This document shows positions 47,946 to 58,082 of a stretch of 64,000 nt of DNA, in pieces. This DNA is from Stereocaulon alpinum (Eukaryota; Ascomycota; Lecanoromycetes; Lecanorales; Stereocaulaceae). The stretch spans positions 56,320-120,319 of the forward strand of contig JAEUBA010000096.1 in assembly GCA_018257865.1 (NCBI GenBank). Direction: 5' to 3'. How positions within the stretch are numbered: the first letter of the stretch is position 1; each line of letters starts with the position of its first letter. A model generated the notes under the pieces. The model had not been told where the DNA came from. It did no database searches and saw only the letters and a list, made by a program, of their open reading frames with translations. The position numbers and the translations under genes are program-made.

Positions 47946-47987
47946 ATAATCTCTACTTATATAACCGATCTTAGTATAATTAAAATA
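47946..47987 (-). other. Zinc-knuckle remnant with all ligands changed to Tyr
   Basis: The minus strand reads Y-F-N-Y-T-K-I-G-Y-I-S-R-D-Y, which has the spacing of the CX2CX4HX4C gag knuckle with Tyr at all four ligand positions. TGY to TAY and CAY to TAY are both CpA-to-TpA changes on one or other strand, the signature of RIP. Confidence 0.75.
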
Positions 47988-49899
47988 TACGAACTTAGAT
48001 TTTTAAAACGTATTCGGCTTCTAGTAACCCGCAGTAGGTAAGGACCCTCTAAGTAGTAAAAAACTAAGTCCCCCTAGTTCCCTTTAAGGTTACTACCTTA
48101 ATAATATATAGTTCCCTAGGTTCTAGTCTACTTATACTATCCTATATAGTACCGAATTACAGTAGGGCACCTTAGTATACCTTAACTTTAAGAAGCCTTA
48201 GGTTAGTACTTTTTATAGAAGTTCTATATTTTATTCTATTTAGTATATAAACTACTTATCCTTTAAATCTATTTTAGTATAGATATCTTCCTTTTCTTTC
48301 TCTAACTTCTTCTTTTTATTAATAAGATCTTTATCTTATTTATCCCTATTTAGGACTCTATTAATCGTCTTAATTACCTTTTTAAGATCTGCTTTCTTCT
48401 TCTTTATAATACCTCCTATTACTGCTCGGACAGTTTTATTATTAAGACCTTAAATTATCCTTAGGCCTAGTTCGCTATATAAATCTTTTAGTAAGACCTT
48501 CGTAAGCTCTCATACTTCCTTATAGTACTCCTTAATAGGTCGTCCTTTCTACTTAAGATTCTTAAACTTCCTTAACGCCTTAGATAGCTTATTTAGTTTC
48601 TCCTTCTTTAGGAACCTTATAAGAAACCTTTCTTTTAATATACTCTAGTTATTATAGACTTCTTTATCTTAGTCTTCTACCTATTTCTTTACAGTTAACC
48701 CTTCTAGATATACTAACTCCAGCTAAAATACTTTTACTTAATTAATACCTACTAATTAGTATTATACTATTATCAATATAATTTGGAACTTAAAAGCTTT
48801 AATAAACCTTACGGTATCTTCTCTATCCTTATTACCTATAAATTAAGGTATCTTAAACTAAGTAAATAAATTAAGTACTATACTATATAACTCCTGCTAG
48901 ACCCTCTTTTAATCGTTTATAAGTAATAGGAGAGAATACGGGATAGGCTACTTCCCGTACGCTAGGCCTTCTAACTTAGGTAACCCTATTATAGTAGGTT
49001 CCCTTATACTTAGAGGCTTATCTATATTTCGTACTTTACGAGTTTTTAGAATATAGAGATTAGTAGGTAAGGTATATATAATACTTCCTAACTATAGTTA
49101 TAGATACCTTAGGGTGTATAGCAGGAAAGCAGAATATGTTAGTAAATAGGCTAGTAATAGGTTTCTACTTATAGTAGGTCTCTTTATAACTTCCTCTAAT
49201 AGTATAGGAGGTACTTCTATAGATAACTTAGTCGGTATTCCTTACTAAGGTATTAGTATAGGCGATATAAGTCCTTCTTATTTATATTTAATCTTCTTTA
49301 GTATAATAGGTATAGATAACTACGAATCTTTAGGCTAAGCTCGAATTTCGTCTTATTACTCTATCTCTACTTACTTCGTAACGTTACTTAGGTCTAACGA
49401 ATTGTTAGATAATAGAGAACTTAATAATAATAATATTCTCTTTATCCGTAATCTTATTATAATAAGGGCGTTATTTCCTTATAGTAGGTATCCTTACTCT
49501 ATATACTAGTAGTCCGCTCTTGCCTTATACTAAATCTAGTGATAACGTTGTTATAAATAATTATTAGATAGGTAAGGAAGGTATATTATCCTTATTATTT
49601 ATAACTGCCGTCTTTTTAATAATAGTTGCTTAAGTACTTATAGGTAGATTCTACTATACTAAATCCTAGTATAGTAACCCGTCTCCTATATAATATATCC
49701 TAGCTCTTTCTGTTCGACTTTAGTTCTTCCTCTTCTATAGTATATAGTTTGCCGTATTACTCTTAGACTAGGACGTAGACCCTAGGCTACCCTACTATAG
49801 ACGGTTACTGAATCTGCTGGAAAGGTTTTCGTCTAAACATCCTTTTTGGCTTGCTTGGAGATAGTAAGATTTGGATGGATCCCAGTTCAGCCCCCAGAA

Positions 49900-50041
49900 T
49901 ATAGTAGCGAGGTGAAATGAGGCGGGAGTGAGAATTTAGGTGGTTATGGTAAACGTGGTAGGATAATGATCTATCTAAGTGATAGAATTCTAGAATTCTA
50001 GCTAAGTGCTCAAAGCTGACTAATCAGCTATAGGGCTGACA
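49900..50041 (-). repeat. LTR of the Gypsy element (right; 5' LTR)
   Basis: 142 bp, begins TATAGTAGCG and ends GGGCTGACA, identical to the left copy except at a few transitions. The minus strand just inside it reads TTCTGGGGGCTGAACTGGG, the place where a primer-binding site should lie; the tRNA was not identified. Confidence 0.88.
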
Positions 50042-50702
50042 CCGCTGCATGATTTACGCCCAGGCCTTGGCAGCAGGTGCCACAAGTATACTTCGTCTTT
50101 CCAAACAGGTCTACGCCGAAGCTCAACAATGCACTTACTCATCCGCATTCCTTCGGCTAAATGTACAAGGAGTATTCGAGGGCCGGGTTGAACATGAAGA
50201 CAAGAACTTCGTGCCATGGCTCGACGTACCCAACCTGGACTTCATTCAGAACGTTCATTTCGATGTCGACTACAAGAAACTTTACCCCGGACACGCTAAT
50301 GTCAGACGTCTGGAAGCTTTTCACCAATTCTTAGGCGGAGCCGGTAGCGTTCAACGAAAGACATGCAATATTACACTCAGAAACACTTCTTTTCACTCAA
50401 TGCACTACACGACTGGTCTGGGTCAAGATATGCTCAACATCCTAGGTAGCTTGACCGACTTCGAGAACGTCTTCTTCATGGCCAGTAGAGGTTCTCCACG
50501 CCCTCTGAGTCATCGTCTTCGACAAATTGGAAACGCGTCGTTTCCAGTCAACGCTCGTTATGATAAGTACAACGATTGGATGAGTGAGGAGATGTACTCA
50601 CTTGTCAAGGGATACCTCGAAGCCAAGCTGGGTCCAGCCACATATCAAACAGATGTTACTGCAGGAGGAGGAGGGTATCTTACCTTTCACCCTCGGAAAT
50701 AG

Positions 50703-52482
50703 TTGACCAGAGGGCAGGATTGATCAGTAGAGGACTCCTATCATGATGATCGTGGGCTTGAGATGGAAATGCCAGCGGGTAAAAACAATCAAACTTTTTG
50801 CCTGCTTGAGTAGGAATCACTGCACACTACAACAAACACTGACTACACACTACAACACACATTGCGAGCTAGACATATTTCAACATGCGGCTTATAAACC
50901 AATACTTTCAGTCAGGGTGACGTTTTGTGTCCAATAAGAGATTTTGTGTCCAATACAGCCTTTTGGCTAGGATAGGACGAGCCCTTTCCCTGTCCCTCCC
51001 ATCCCTTCCTCCTTTTCCTACATCTCTCCTCTCCTCTCCCCTATTACATACCCTACATACCTCCCTCCCCTTCTAAACCCTAACCTTCCTCCCCTCTCCC
51101 CCCGCTCCCACCCCAACCTTCCTCCCGGTCTCCTACCTAAAAGCGCCCCCTCCCCCCCTCCTTAGTATCGTATCAGCGCTTCACACCTCGTTCATAAAAA
51201 ATATCCCTTTATATCTAGTATATTACAGTTATTAGAGTGAAATTTAGAAGAATATTTAGGGGAAGGTGAAGATGAAATTGTGGAAGATGAAGAGGAAGAT
51301 AATAGGTACGTATAAGTGTCAAATACGAATACGAAGGTAATTATGTGAATAGGTATGTTTAGTGGAGGAGGAGGTAGAGAGGGGAGGGGTAGGTGAGTAA
51401 CTAGGGAGAGAGAAGAGGGGAGGGTTTGGTAATAGGTTGATGTACAGTCTTAGCTCCCTATTCCTTTCCAATTCCGTCTAAGTAGCTCCTAACATCTATC
51501 TGTAAGTACTATATAACAGCTCTTCTTTATCAGCTTAATCTCTAAGGTATTAGTAACCCTTAGAATAGCGAAGTATATACTTAACAATATTAAGATATAC
51601 TTCGTAGTGCGAAAGAGGGTATTACGAAACACTTCTTTTCACTTAATGCACTACACAGCAGGTATTACACATATCGCTCGATTGATCATGATCAATGGCC
51701 TCCGCCAATGACGGAGATTGTACGTGCGAACCGAGCAGAGATCACTCGTGCGCTGACCGACATTTGAAAAAAAATCGTACCCTTTGCCGGTCAATCTGCT
51801 TCCTCAAGACCTTGACAACCGCAACCATAACAGCCAACCAAAGTCAGAGGAGGAGCCACCGCAAATAGTGCCTGAGTTGACGGGTGCAAGGACATCGAAG
51901 GAGATGTAGGCCCAGAGTGAAATTTGTGCTGTATTGCATTAGCGAATTCCCAGGAGAGAAACAGCATGATAGAATATACTCGCCCAGCCTCCGCAGAAGC
52001 ACACTCTCAGGCGTCGTCCCTTGGGCAACGAGGTCTCTTTTGAAAACATCCTCTCCCAACCTTCATCTCCCGGATCTCGTGGCTTTACTTCCTGTCAACT
52101 CAGATTTGATTTAGCGCATCATGCTTTGACGAGTCTCCCAAATGAAGAACATCATAACGAGTGCCTCAATTACGGGTGACCGATCTATAATAAAACATTT
52201 CCCAGCAGCGGAAGAGGGCTGCGTTTGACTGACACGAGACTTTAAATTTGGCCCAAGTACGAAGGTCTTGGCAGCACAAGAAAACAAAAATGTACCCCCA
52301 AATATTACGAAGCTAGGTTTTGAAGACCAAGCTACTCGAGCCAAGGACGGGAACGAACCTAACCCATACAATGACTACCTAGCAGTACCATGCTGGTTCA
52401 GATCGCAACAAAAGAATTCAAATAATGGGTACACTCCATGCGAATTCAGAACAGCCTCACACTATTTTCCCATCCCTCCCAG
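50703..52482. other. Low-complexity transposon debris and HET-gene downstream region
   Basis: At about 50921-50960 the phrase TTTTGTGTCCAATA occurs twice in tandem, next to CAGGGTGACG, resembling a transposon end. From about 50985 to 51175 is a C/T-rich run, and from about 51240 to 51430 an A/G-rich run that contains an acidic reading (EEYLGEGEDEIVEDEEEDNR), like a transposase tail. At 51626-51656 is a 31-bp copy of part of the split LPPELR gene. No intact gene is seen. Confidence 0.45.
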
Positions 52483-54411
52483 CTACGCCAAGTCTTCCGC
52501 CCCAAGTACCTTAGTCTGGTTCGCAGCCTGATGTCTGGGATACCGTCCCTCATCCTTATAAGCGCAACCTGGGCCGCAGAGGCAACCCCCAAACTCATCC
52601 ATGCACTTATCCCACGCCTCATCTCTATCAACTTTTCTAAGGTACGCCTCTGGATCCCCATTGGTAAGTTCGGTAAGATCTACAGTCCATATATACGCCG
52701 TAGATGAAGCAGAAGATGAATCATCAACGCTTTCCCCCTTATCCGTCGATTGACATGGGAGTGTGGAAACGGGCAGCAGTTTGACTGATATTCCTAAATT
52801 GAGGGCTTGGAGCTGCCCGTTCAGGCCTGTCTCCCTATTCACCTTCAGAATCGACACACCATCAGGCCATCCGTAGAATCTGCTTGGAATTGAACCCTTG
52901 GCATCGATCCAGCGATTGCTGAACATTCCGTGCCGGATCTTGGGTGTAGATTCTACGGCAGGGCCCGAGATAACTTGCTCCAATTGGTCTGGCGATGGGC
53001 TATATCTTGGATCGGTATCACTCATGAAGTACTGTCGCTTCCCGTTACTCAGAAAGATGATAGGATCGAATTCGTCATCGAAGCCGAACTTCAAGAACTG
53101 AATCTTCGACCAGCCAGTGTTGTAGAAGAGTCGTTCTTGTTCTGGTGGCTTGATATGTATAATCCCTGCGGTGCCCGTGTCGCCGTCTACGAGACAAACC
53201 ACGTTGTCTGCCTTCGGATCGGAGCTGCTTTTAGACAAGATCTTAGGCTGGCATGCGGTATGACCGGGTGGTTCGATAGTACGAAGCCAGAACCCATAAA
53301 TACGGTTCAGAGGAGGCTCGTTGGGTATAAGCGATACCCGAATTAGTCTATCTTTGAGCCGTCCAACTTTTGAAGGCGCCACCATCACTTGACCTCCAAG
53401 GACCGACTTTTTGACTCGTACATATTCACCCTCCCCAGCGAGTCTGCTGAGCAAGATCGCTATGCTTTCCCCCGGTAAAGATTGACGTGTGCAATTGAGG
53501 ATAGCACAATATGTCTCCATGCAGTAGGGGAAGGTTCGCAGTCGAATTGACAACTCACCGTTCGTCTCCGAGAAGCCCGTAGATCCTCGATTGCTGATCA
53601 CATCGTTGCAACCTGAAAAGTCCGAGGGCGATCGCGCTAATAATCCTGTATATGTTCTCTCGTTATCTTTATCACTTATTGGCCATGCGAATATTGATTC
53701 GTCCTTGCTTTGCTGTATGATAGCCCTTTGAAGCCGCAAAAAGGCTGCCTCACGTTCTCCGTAGATTTGTGGCATATGGACGTCAAAGATTGCCAAGAGA
53801 GAATAAGCTCTGTCTTCGACACGTGTCGTTTCTCGTTTCGCGGCCCAAGACATCCTTTGAGCGACAGAGCAAGCGGAAGGCTCGATTTTATGATTCAGAA
53901 CGTCTTCGGGTATGCCAGTTTTCCTTGACAAAGGAGCTAGGAGTTCGCCCTTTAAGCCGATCAATTTATAATCCCGATCGTAGAACTCGGCCTCCTTAGG
54001 CGCAATCAATTCCTGCAAGGTCCAACCCCGATCGAACCATACGCTTTTCAGTAATGGGCTTACAGGAACATCCGCGAGGTAGATAATGCACAAATGGCTA
54101 CCTTTATACCAGCGGTACATACTATTGATCGCCTCATTCATCTCCATCGCGTCGCCCTTGTTGATACAACAGGTGTCAATCCAGCCATAGCGATATCCCA
54201 AGCCAGACGCTAAGTCACAGAACCCCTTGAATTTCGCAAAACCTCTCTTATTGGAGAATGCCCGTGATTCTTCGATATCTGCGAATGAGACTTCGTCTGA
54301 GGCTGATTCACCCCATCTGTGTGATAGAATTGCATACTTCTTCTGATCCGAACCGAGCTCGGAGTCGGGAACGTACTCGAGTCGAAGAGTTTCTGTGTTA
54401 ATAAAGCGCAT
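52483..54411 (-). CDS. HET-domain (heterokaryon incompatibility) protein
   Basis: A single exon of 642 residues, ATG at 54411. The HET domain occupies about residues 20-150: MRFINTETLRLEYVP, KYAILSHRWGE, FCDLASGLGYRYGWIDTCCINKG, NSMYRWYKGSHLCIIYLADVP and WFDRGWTLQELIAPKEAEFYD. This arrangement, followed by RMSWAAKRETTRVEDRAYSLLAIF and MPQIYGE, is that of the HET-E/HET-D/HET-R class. No NACHT, WD40 or ankyrin region follows; residues 300-642 carry no known motif. HET proteins trigger cell death on hyphal fusion between unlike strains; this is inferred from the family. It lies 2 kb from the Gypsy element yet has no RIP stops. Confidence 0.88.
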   Translation of the reverse strand: MRFINTETLRLEYVPDSELGSDQKKYAILSHRWGESASDEVSFADIEESRAFSNKRGFAKFKGFCDLASGLGYRYGWIDTCCINKGDAMEMNEAINSMYRWYKGSHLCIIYLADVPVSPLLKSVWFDRGWTLQELIAPKEAEFYDRDYKLIGLKGELLAPLSRKTGIPEDVLNHKIEPSACSVAQRMSWAAKRETTRVEDRAYSLLAIFDVHMPQIYGEREAAFLRLQRAIIQQSKDESIFAWPISDKDNERTYTGLLARSPSDFSGCNDVISNRGSTGFSETNGELSIRLRTFPYCMETYCAILNCTRQSLPGESIAILLSRLAGEGEYVRVKKSVLGGQVMVAPSKVGRLKDRLIRVSLIPNEPPLNRIYGFWLRTIEPPGHTACQPKILSKSSSDPKADNVVCLVDGDTGTAGIIHIKPPEQERLFYNTGWSKIQFLKFGFDDEFDPIIFLSNGKRQYFMSDTDPRYSPSPDQLEQVISGPAVESTPKIRHGMFSNRWIDAKGSIPSRFYGWPDGVSILKVNRETGLNGQLQALNLGISVKLLPVSTLPCQSTDKGESVDDSSSASSTAYIWTVDLTELTNGDPEAYLRKVDRDEAWDKCMDEFGGCLCGPGCAYKDEGRYPRHQAANQTKVLGAEDLA

Positions 54412-55440
54412 CCTTAAGTTTGGCTTCTGATCAAGCCCAGGATACAGATTGTTGTCAAGAGCTGTAGATCACAAGAAAGCCAAGAGGGAGCATCCTAGAC
54501 TATCTCTATACTCCGAGTGATCTTGATTTTCTTCAGATTCTTTTCGGGGCGTCTATGCTGACTGATGTAGTGAGCTGTGTCACATTGCCATCTTTTTTTG
54601 ATGGGACATGCTAATGTGCGCATCCCACATAAAACAGGGAACGTCTGTTCCAGGCAGCAGTCATTCTATCGATTGGCTGTCAACCCCGCAAATTAATAAG
54701 GCGCAGCTCACCCAGGATCATCGTCGAGGCTCACCCAGCTCTCGGCCGTTGGAACTTCGTGTCCAATCGCTAATCCATCATGCAACACGAATCCCACTGC
54801 ACCTTTTAAAGACGTCTACATCCGTCGAGCTACGTCAGCTACTGCAGACTGGATCTTCGAGCTGAGACCTCAGAGCGTATCGGCTGTACCGCGCCTTCCA
54901 CGATCCTTAGCGCCAGAGGAGATCGACTTCTGGGGGCCACGTCACCGGATCAACGCCATCGCGGCATCCTTGTCGGGGCAGCCAGGTTGACACGTAAGGA
55001 CCGCCGTCGATTGAGGCGAGGCCAACGCCCTGGCACTCCATTAGCTCACGGTCGGAGGTTGGCTGGCTGTTGAGATCCTGATCCAGGACCGCAAATGTGT
55101 TATCTGTGGAATGTTAGACCGGGCAATCACTTTCCGAAGTACCAATGTGTGTTTCACACCCACCTTGACTGCTGCTGACAGCTGCATCTCGCTTAGATGA
55201 CGAACAGCGGCGACGCTTCGACGCAGACTTCCCCTCGACGACAGACGTATCCGGACCCCGCCTTAGCAAGCTCCGCTTACTAAGTACTCACCGGCCATAT
55301 AACGCATCCAACCATAGAACACAGTTTGTTGACTACCCTACATAATAAGGCGTTTTTTGACGTAGTTCCTGGAGGACTACATTCCAACGCCTTACCCTGC
55401 CTTTCATCCGATATTCAAGCTTCTGCTGGTGGCTTTTAGT
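54412..55440. other. Intergenic, no gene seen
   Basis: Upstream of the HET gene. Short frames only. Near 55230-55440 the sequence turns mosaic as it approaches the transposase relic. Confidence 0.4.
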
Positions 55441-56066
55441 GGCCTTCATCACCTTACTCAACGCGGTAGTATACCTTTTATCCTATATAGCTGCTCGTTC
55501 TCTGCCCGCAGTTCCTCGTTCTTAAGGCGATCCCTAGTTATTAACCGTGCCTCATGCGCATATAGTACGCCCCCCGTAGAAAGGACCCTGTTAGCTGCTG
55601 CTTTGCGTGCTTTGCGAGCTGTTTCGGCCTGAATCTGCATACTAAATCGTTCCTCTATCAACTCTCCCTTGCGCGCACTAGCGTATGCGCCTTTAGCAAA
55701 TTGTATCATACTCCGCTGTAGGTTCTCCGGTAGGTTTGGATGCATCTATAATTCAGCGCCAGCTTCTGCTATCTGGCGGACAGTTCGGGGTGTCTCCGCT
55801 AATAGTTGGAATAGTTACGTTGGGGGGGTTGCTAGCCGTGGGGGTGGAAGTATTTCGCGTACTGTATGATCTTTATCGAGTACTATTGATGGACTATATG
55901 GAATAAGGCCTGCTTTTTTCCAGGCTGACTTAATAGTCGTTCTTTTTAAAGCCTGCTGTCGGAACCTATTAAAGACATTCAGAAATTCTACCTTAGTAAA
56001 GGTCTTATCTCCTATTTAGACCGAGTTCTCTATTCTTTTGCGCCATTGTTGCGGAGTCCACATTTC
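55441..56066 (-). pseudogene. Truncated pogo/Fot1-type transposase (C-terminal part)
   Basis: On the minus strand, from about 56063, the reading is MWTPQQWRKRIENSV, a stop, IGDKTFTKVEFLNVFNRFRQQ, then TTIKSAWKKAGLIPYSPSIV and REILPPPRLATPPT. It continues to an open frame ending KGILPR near 55458 (LQRSMIQFAKGAYASARK...). This is the usual C-terminal end of DDE_1 (pogo/Fot1-like) transposases. The catalytic DDE domain is missing: the match stops abruptly near 56066. The in-frame stop is where a Gln or Trp codon would be expected. No terminal inverted repeats were found. Confidence 0.7.
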
Positions 56067-58082
56067 AAACAGAGGATCAAGGAACTTGAAATACATATCG
56101 CAGGTCGCATGAAGAACAGGGCACTTTACAATTCCAGGAGTATCGTTGTGGAAGAAGAGGGGTCTGGATCATCCACTAGACCATGGCTTGCATGCCAATG
56201 CTGGGCATGTGTCTAACAAGTTAAAGCCTTGCTACATGACACCCCTTTCGTGTGTGACAGTATGGAAGGGTCCATGGAATAACACTCTCTCCAAAAATAC
56301 TGGCTGCCCAGGCTCCCGTGCCGATGATGATCGCTTTGCATTGCCGCCCAAAGGCAAGGGGGAGCATTTGTATTGGAATTGTGTACGGACCAGCAGCCAA
56401 TATTGAGACTGAGAGTTTGAAACTCGATGCAATCTCTGAACGCGGCGGACAGCCCCTTGCTAACGGTGTAGAGCTGTTGCACTGGCTGGAGGCAACGGAG
56501 TAACATACATAAAAGTCTCATCAGCCCCAAACGCCAAGAGTCTAGCAGGGACCGACACGAGTGTCCCGGCAACGAAGTCTGATCTAAACCAAATCATTGA
56601 TAAACCAGAGGTAGTATGGTCCATGACATTATTGAGAGTGGAGATCTCATGAAGGCAAAAGGTAATCGTTGAAAGCCTTAGCTTTGAGACAACAAACACT
56701 TGCTCAAACTTCATTATTCCTGGCGCAAGTATAGATCAATTTCCAGAGGTTTTGCCAGCAGCTGTTGTCAGCTTGGTTGAGGGAATGCTACTGATGGACT
56801 GCGGATGACACTCCTCGAGGATCGACGGGCTAAAGAAGTTGCCCACGCAGCTCATTCCTCTATTCAAGTTCTGGAATGACCTTGGACCTGCCAGCTTCTT
56901 TCCTGATCAGCTCTGCTGCGAAATTCATCCCATGACGTACTTTTAGCTTATACACCAGGAGTTGGCGAACATGAAGAAGAATATCAGTGCCACCAACACC
57001 GCGTAGTTACCCTACCAAACACCGGCCAGAAGGTGGGGAACGGCGATGCGATTGAACAGCTGGTCCCTCGGGCACTTACAACGTACCAGAGCAAGGGCCG
57101 ATGTAAGATGTGCATAGCATCGAATGTTGGAATCATTGGCATGGCTGCTCGTCTTCCAGGCGCAGATTCCATTTAGAGTGACTTTCCTAACTCTGTATCT
57201 TATTCTCTCAACTCCCGCAGCTCCGCTAGAAGCTATGTACAAGCAAATCTTGTCAAGGCATCCCCTAACGTAGTCCCGGCCCATGTCCACAGAAGGAAAA
57301 ACCTTGGAATAACAGCGACCAACATTGTAGGGGGTTTGACCCGCAAGAACGGCATTCCTCAGCAAGGTCATACGTTCTACACGGGTTGGAGCAAGAGACA
57401 GATGAAGTGCGGATGGTTTTAAGGCGTAGCGTCTAAAGATGAATGTGAATGACTAGAATGCTGCTTCCGCTACAATATATATGACCAGTGCGAGGGGAAG
57501 CCGATGAGCTTCAGATAGCTCAGTCGCTAGCAAAGGATAGTGAAGGAGACTGATAGGAGCAACGCATCTGGAGCAACGAACAGAGACGTAGATGAAGACG
57601 TACCTTGCCCACTCACGACCAATCACCTTTAGCTTGTTGAGTATGTATAGACCACAGCCTGCTTTCTCCTTCCTCGATACGACAGACAGGCACTACATGG
57701 CCCATGACTTCAACTTCCCCAGTCATGGATCGTCGTATCGACTCATATCATACTCCATGTCTTGAACGTTCTCTGTGCTTAACGCTTAAGGCCTTTCACA
57801 AGAAGCACTGAATACTTGATTGTCTCGGCGAATTCGAGGAGAGCTCCTAGTTGGGGCTTAGTAGGACCTGCTCTGTGCAGTGACATTCGGAGGTTGGAGC
57901 TGCCAAAGGCAGGATCTTGGGACGCTAGCTCCCCAATCTGGGAGGTGGGCCCGCCCGGAATGAGCCGCAAGTGGTCGCCTAAGCGGCAGATTTGCTACCC
58001 CGAAGAATAAAGCTCCGCCAAAACCACGACTCCACCGCCAGGAGACAGGCAATGTCGTTATAATTAAAGGCCTTGCGATGCC
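56067..58082. other. Gene-poor stretch with decayed coding remnants
   Basis: Many broken frames on both strands of fairly GC-balanced DNA suggest old coding sequence. Only the possible ketosynthase remnant at 57126-57360 could be given an identity. The plus frames near 56.15-56.5 kb look protein-like but match nothing I recognise. Confidence 0.35.
57126..57360 (+). pseudogene. Possible relic of a polyketide synthase ketosynthase start
   Basis: The plus strand reads VGIIGMAARLPGADSI and then a stop. This is very close to the IAIVGMAGRFPGADS motif that opens ketosynthase domains. Further on, in shifted frames, fragments such as AHVHRRKNLG occur where ketosynthases have a HVDPTGKxKN-like segment. 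There are several stops and no long open frame, so it would be dead if real. The match rests on a few dozen residues. Confidence 0.3.

Larger units (their letters stand above)
39475..50041 (-). mobile_element. RIP-mutated Ty3/Gypsy LTR retrotransposon (10.6 kb)
   Basis: Bounded by 142-bp direct LTRs (39475-39616 and 49900-50041) and a 4-bp target duplication CCGC (39471-39474, 50042-50045). Read on the minus strand the order is gag (about 48.9-48.4 kb: FIGNKDREDTVRFIKAFKFQ), zinc knuckle (47.95 kb), protease region, RT (about 45.2-44.5 kb, with a mutated FIDNN in place of the FxDD box and LNPKKCLFFILKVKILGY), RNase H (44.2-43.9 kb: TKREALAIIKALIEVR), integrase (43.3-43.1 kb: VDYISRFLFAKAFNMANSANS) and its C-terminal part (42.9-42.7 kb: YSPAEILFGFLPKYY). 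RT before integrase marks Gypsy. Dense stops and TpA richness indicate RIP; it cannot be autonomous. Confidence 0.88.
39310..50702 (+). pseudogene. LPPELR-type gene split by an LTR retrotransposon
   Basis: The 5' part (39310-39474) encodes MNPQLTATTRSDQIKYS... up to MKLPPELR. The 3' part (50042-50702) resumes, allowing for the 4-bp duplication CCGC, with C-MIYAQALAAGATSILRLSKQVYAEA and ends GGGYLTFHPRK. Removing the element and one CCGC gives a continuous frame that matches the tandem paralogue LPPELRCLMYPYMLAAG at the join. Neither exon piece shows frameshifts or stops, so the gene was intact when hit. Read-through from the left piece meets a stop 20 bp into the LTR. The 3' piece could in principle still be transcribed from an LTR and start at the ATG at 50048. 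Confidence 0.85.
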
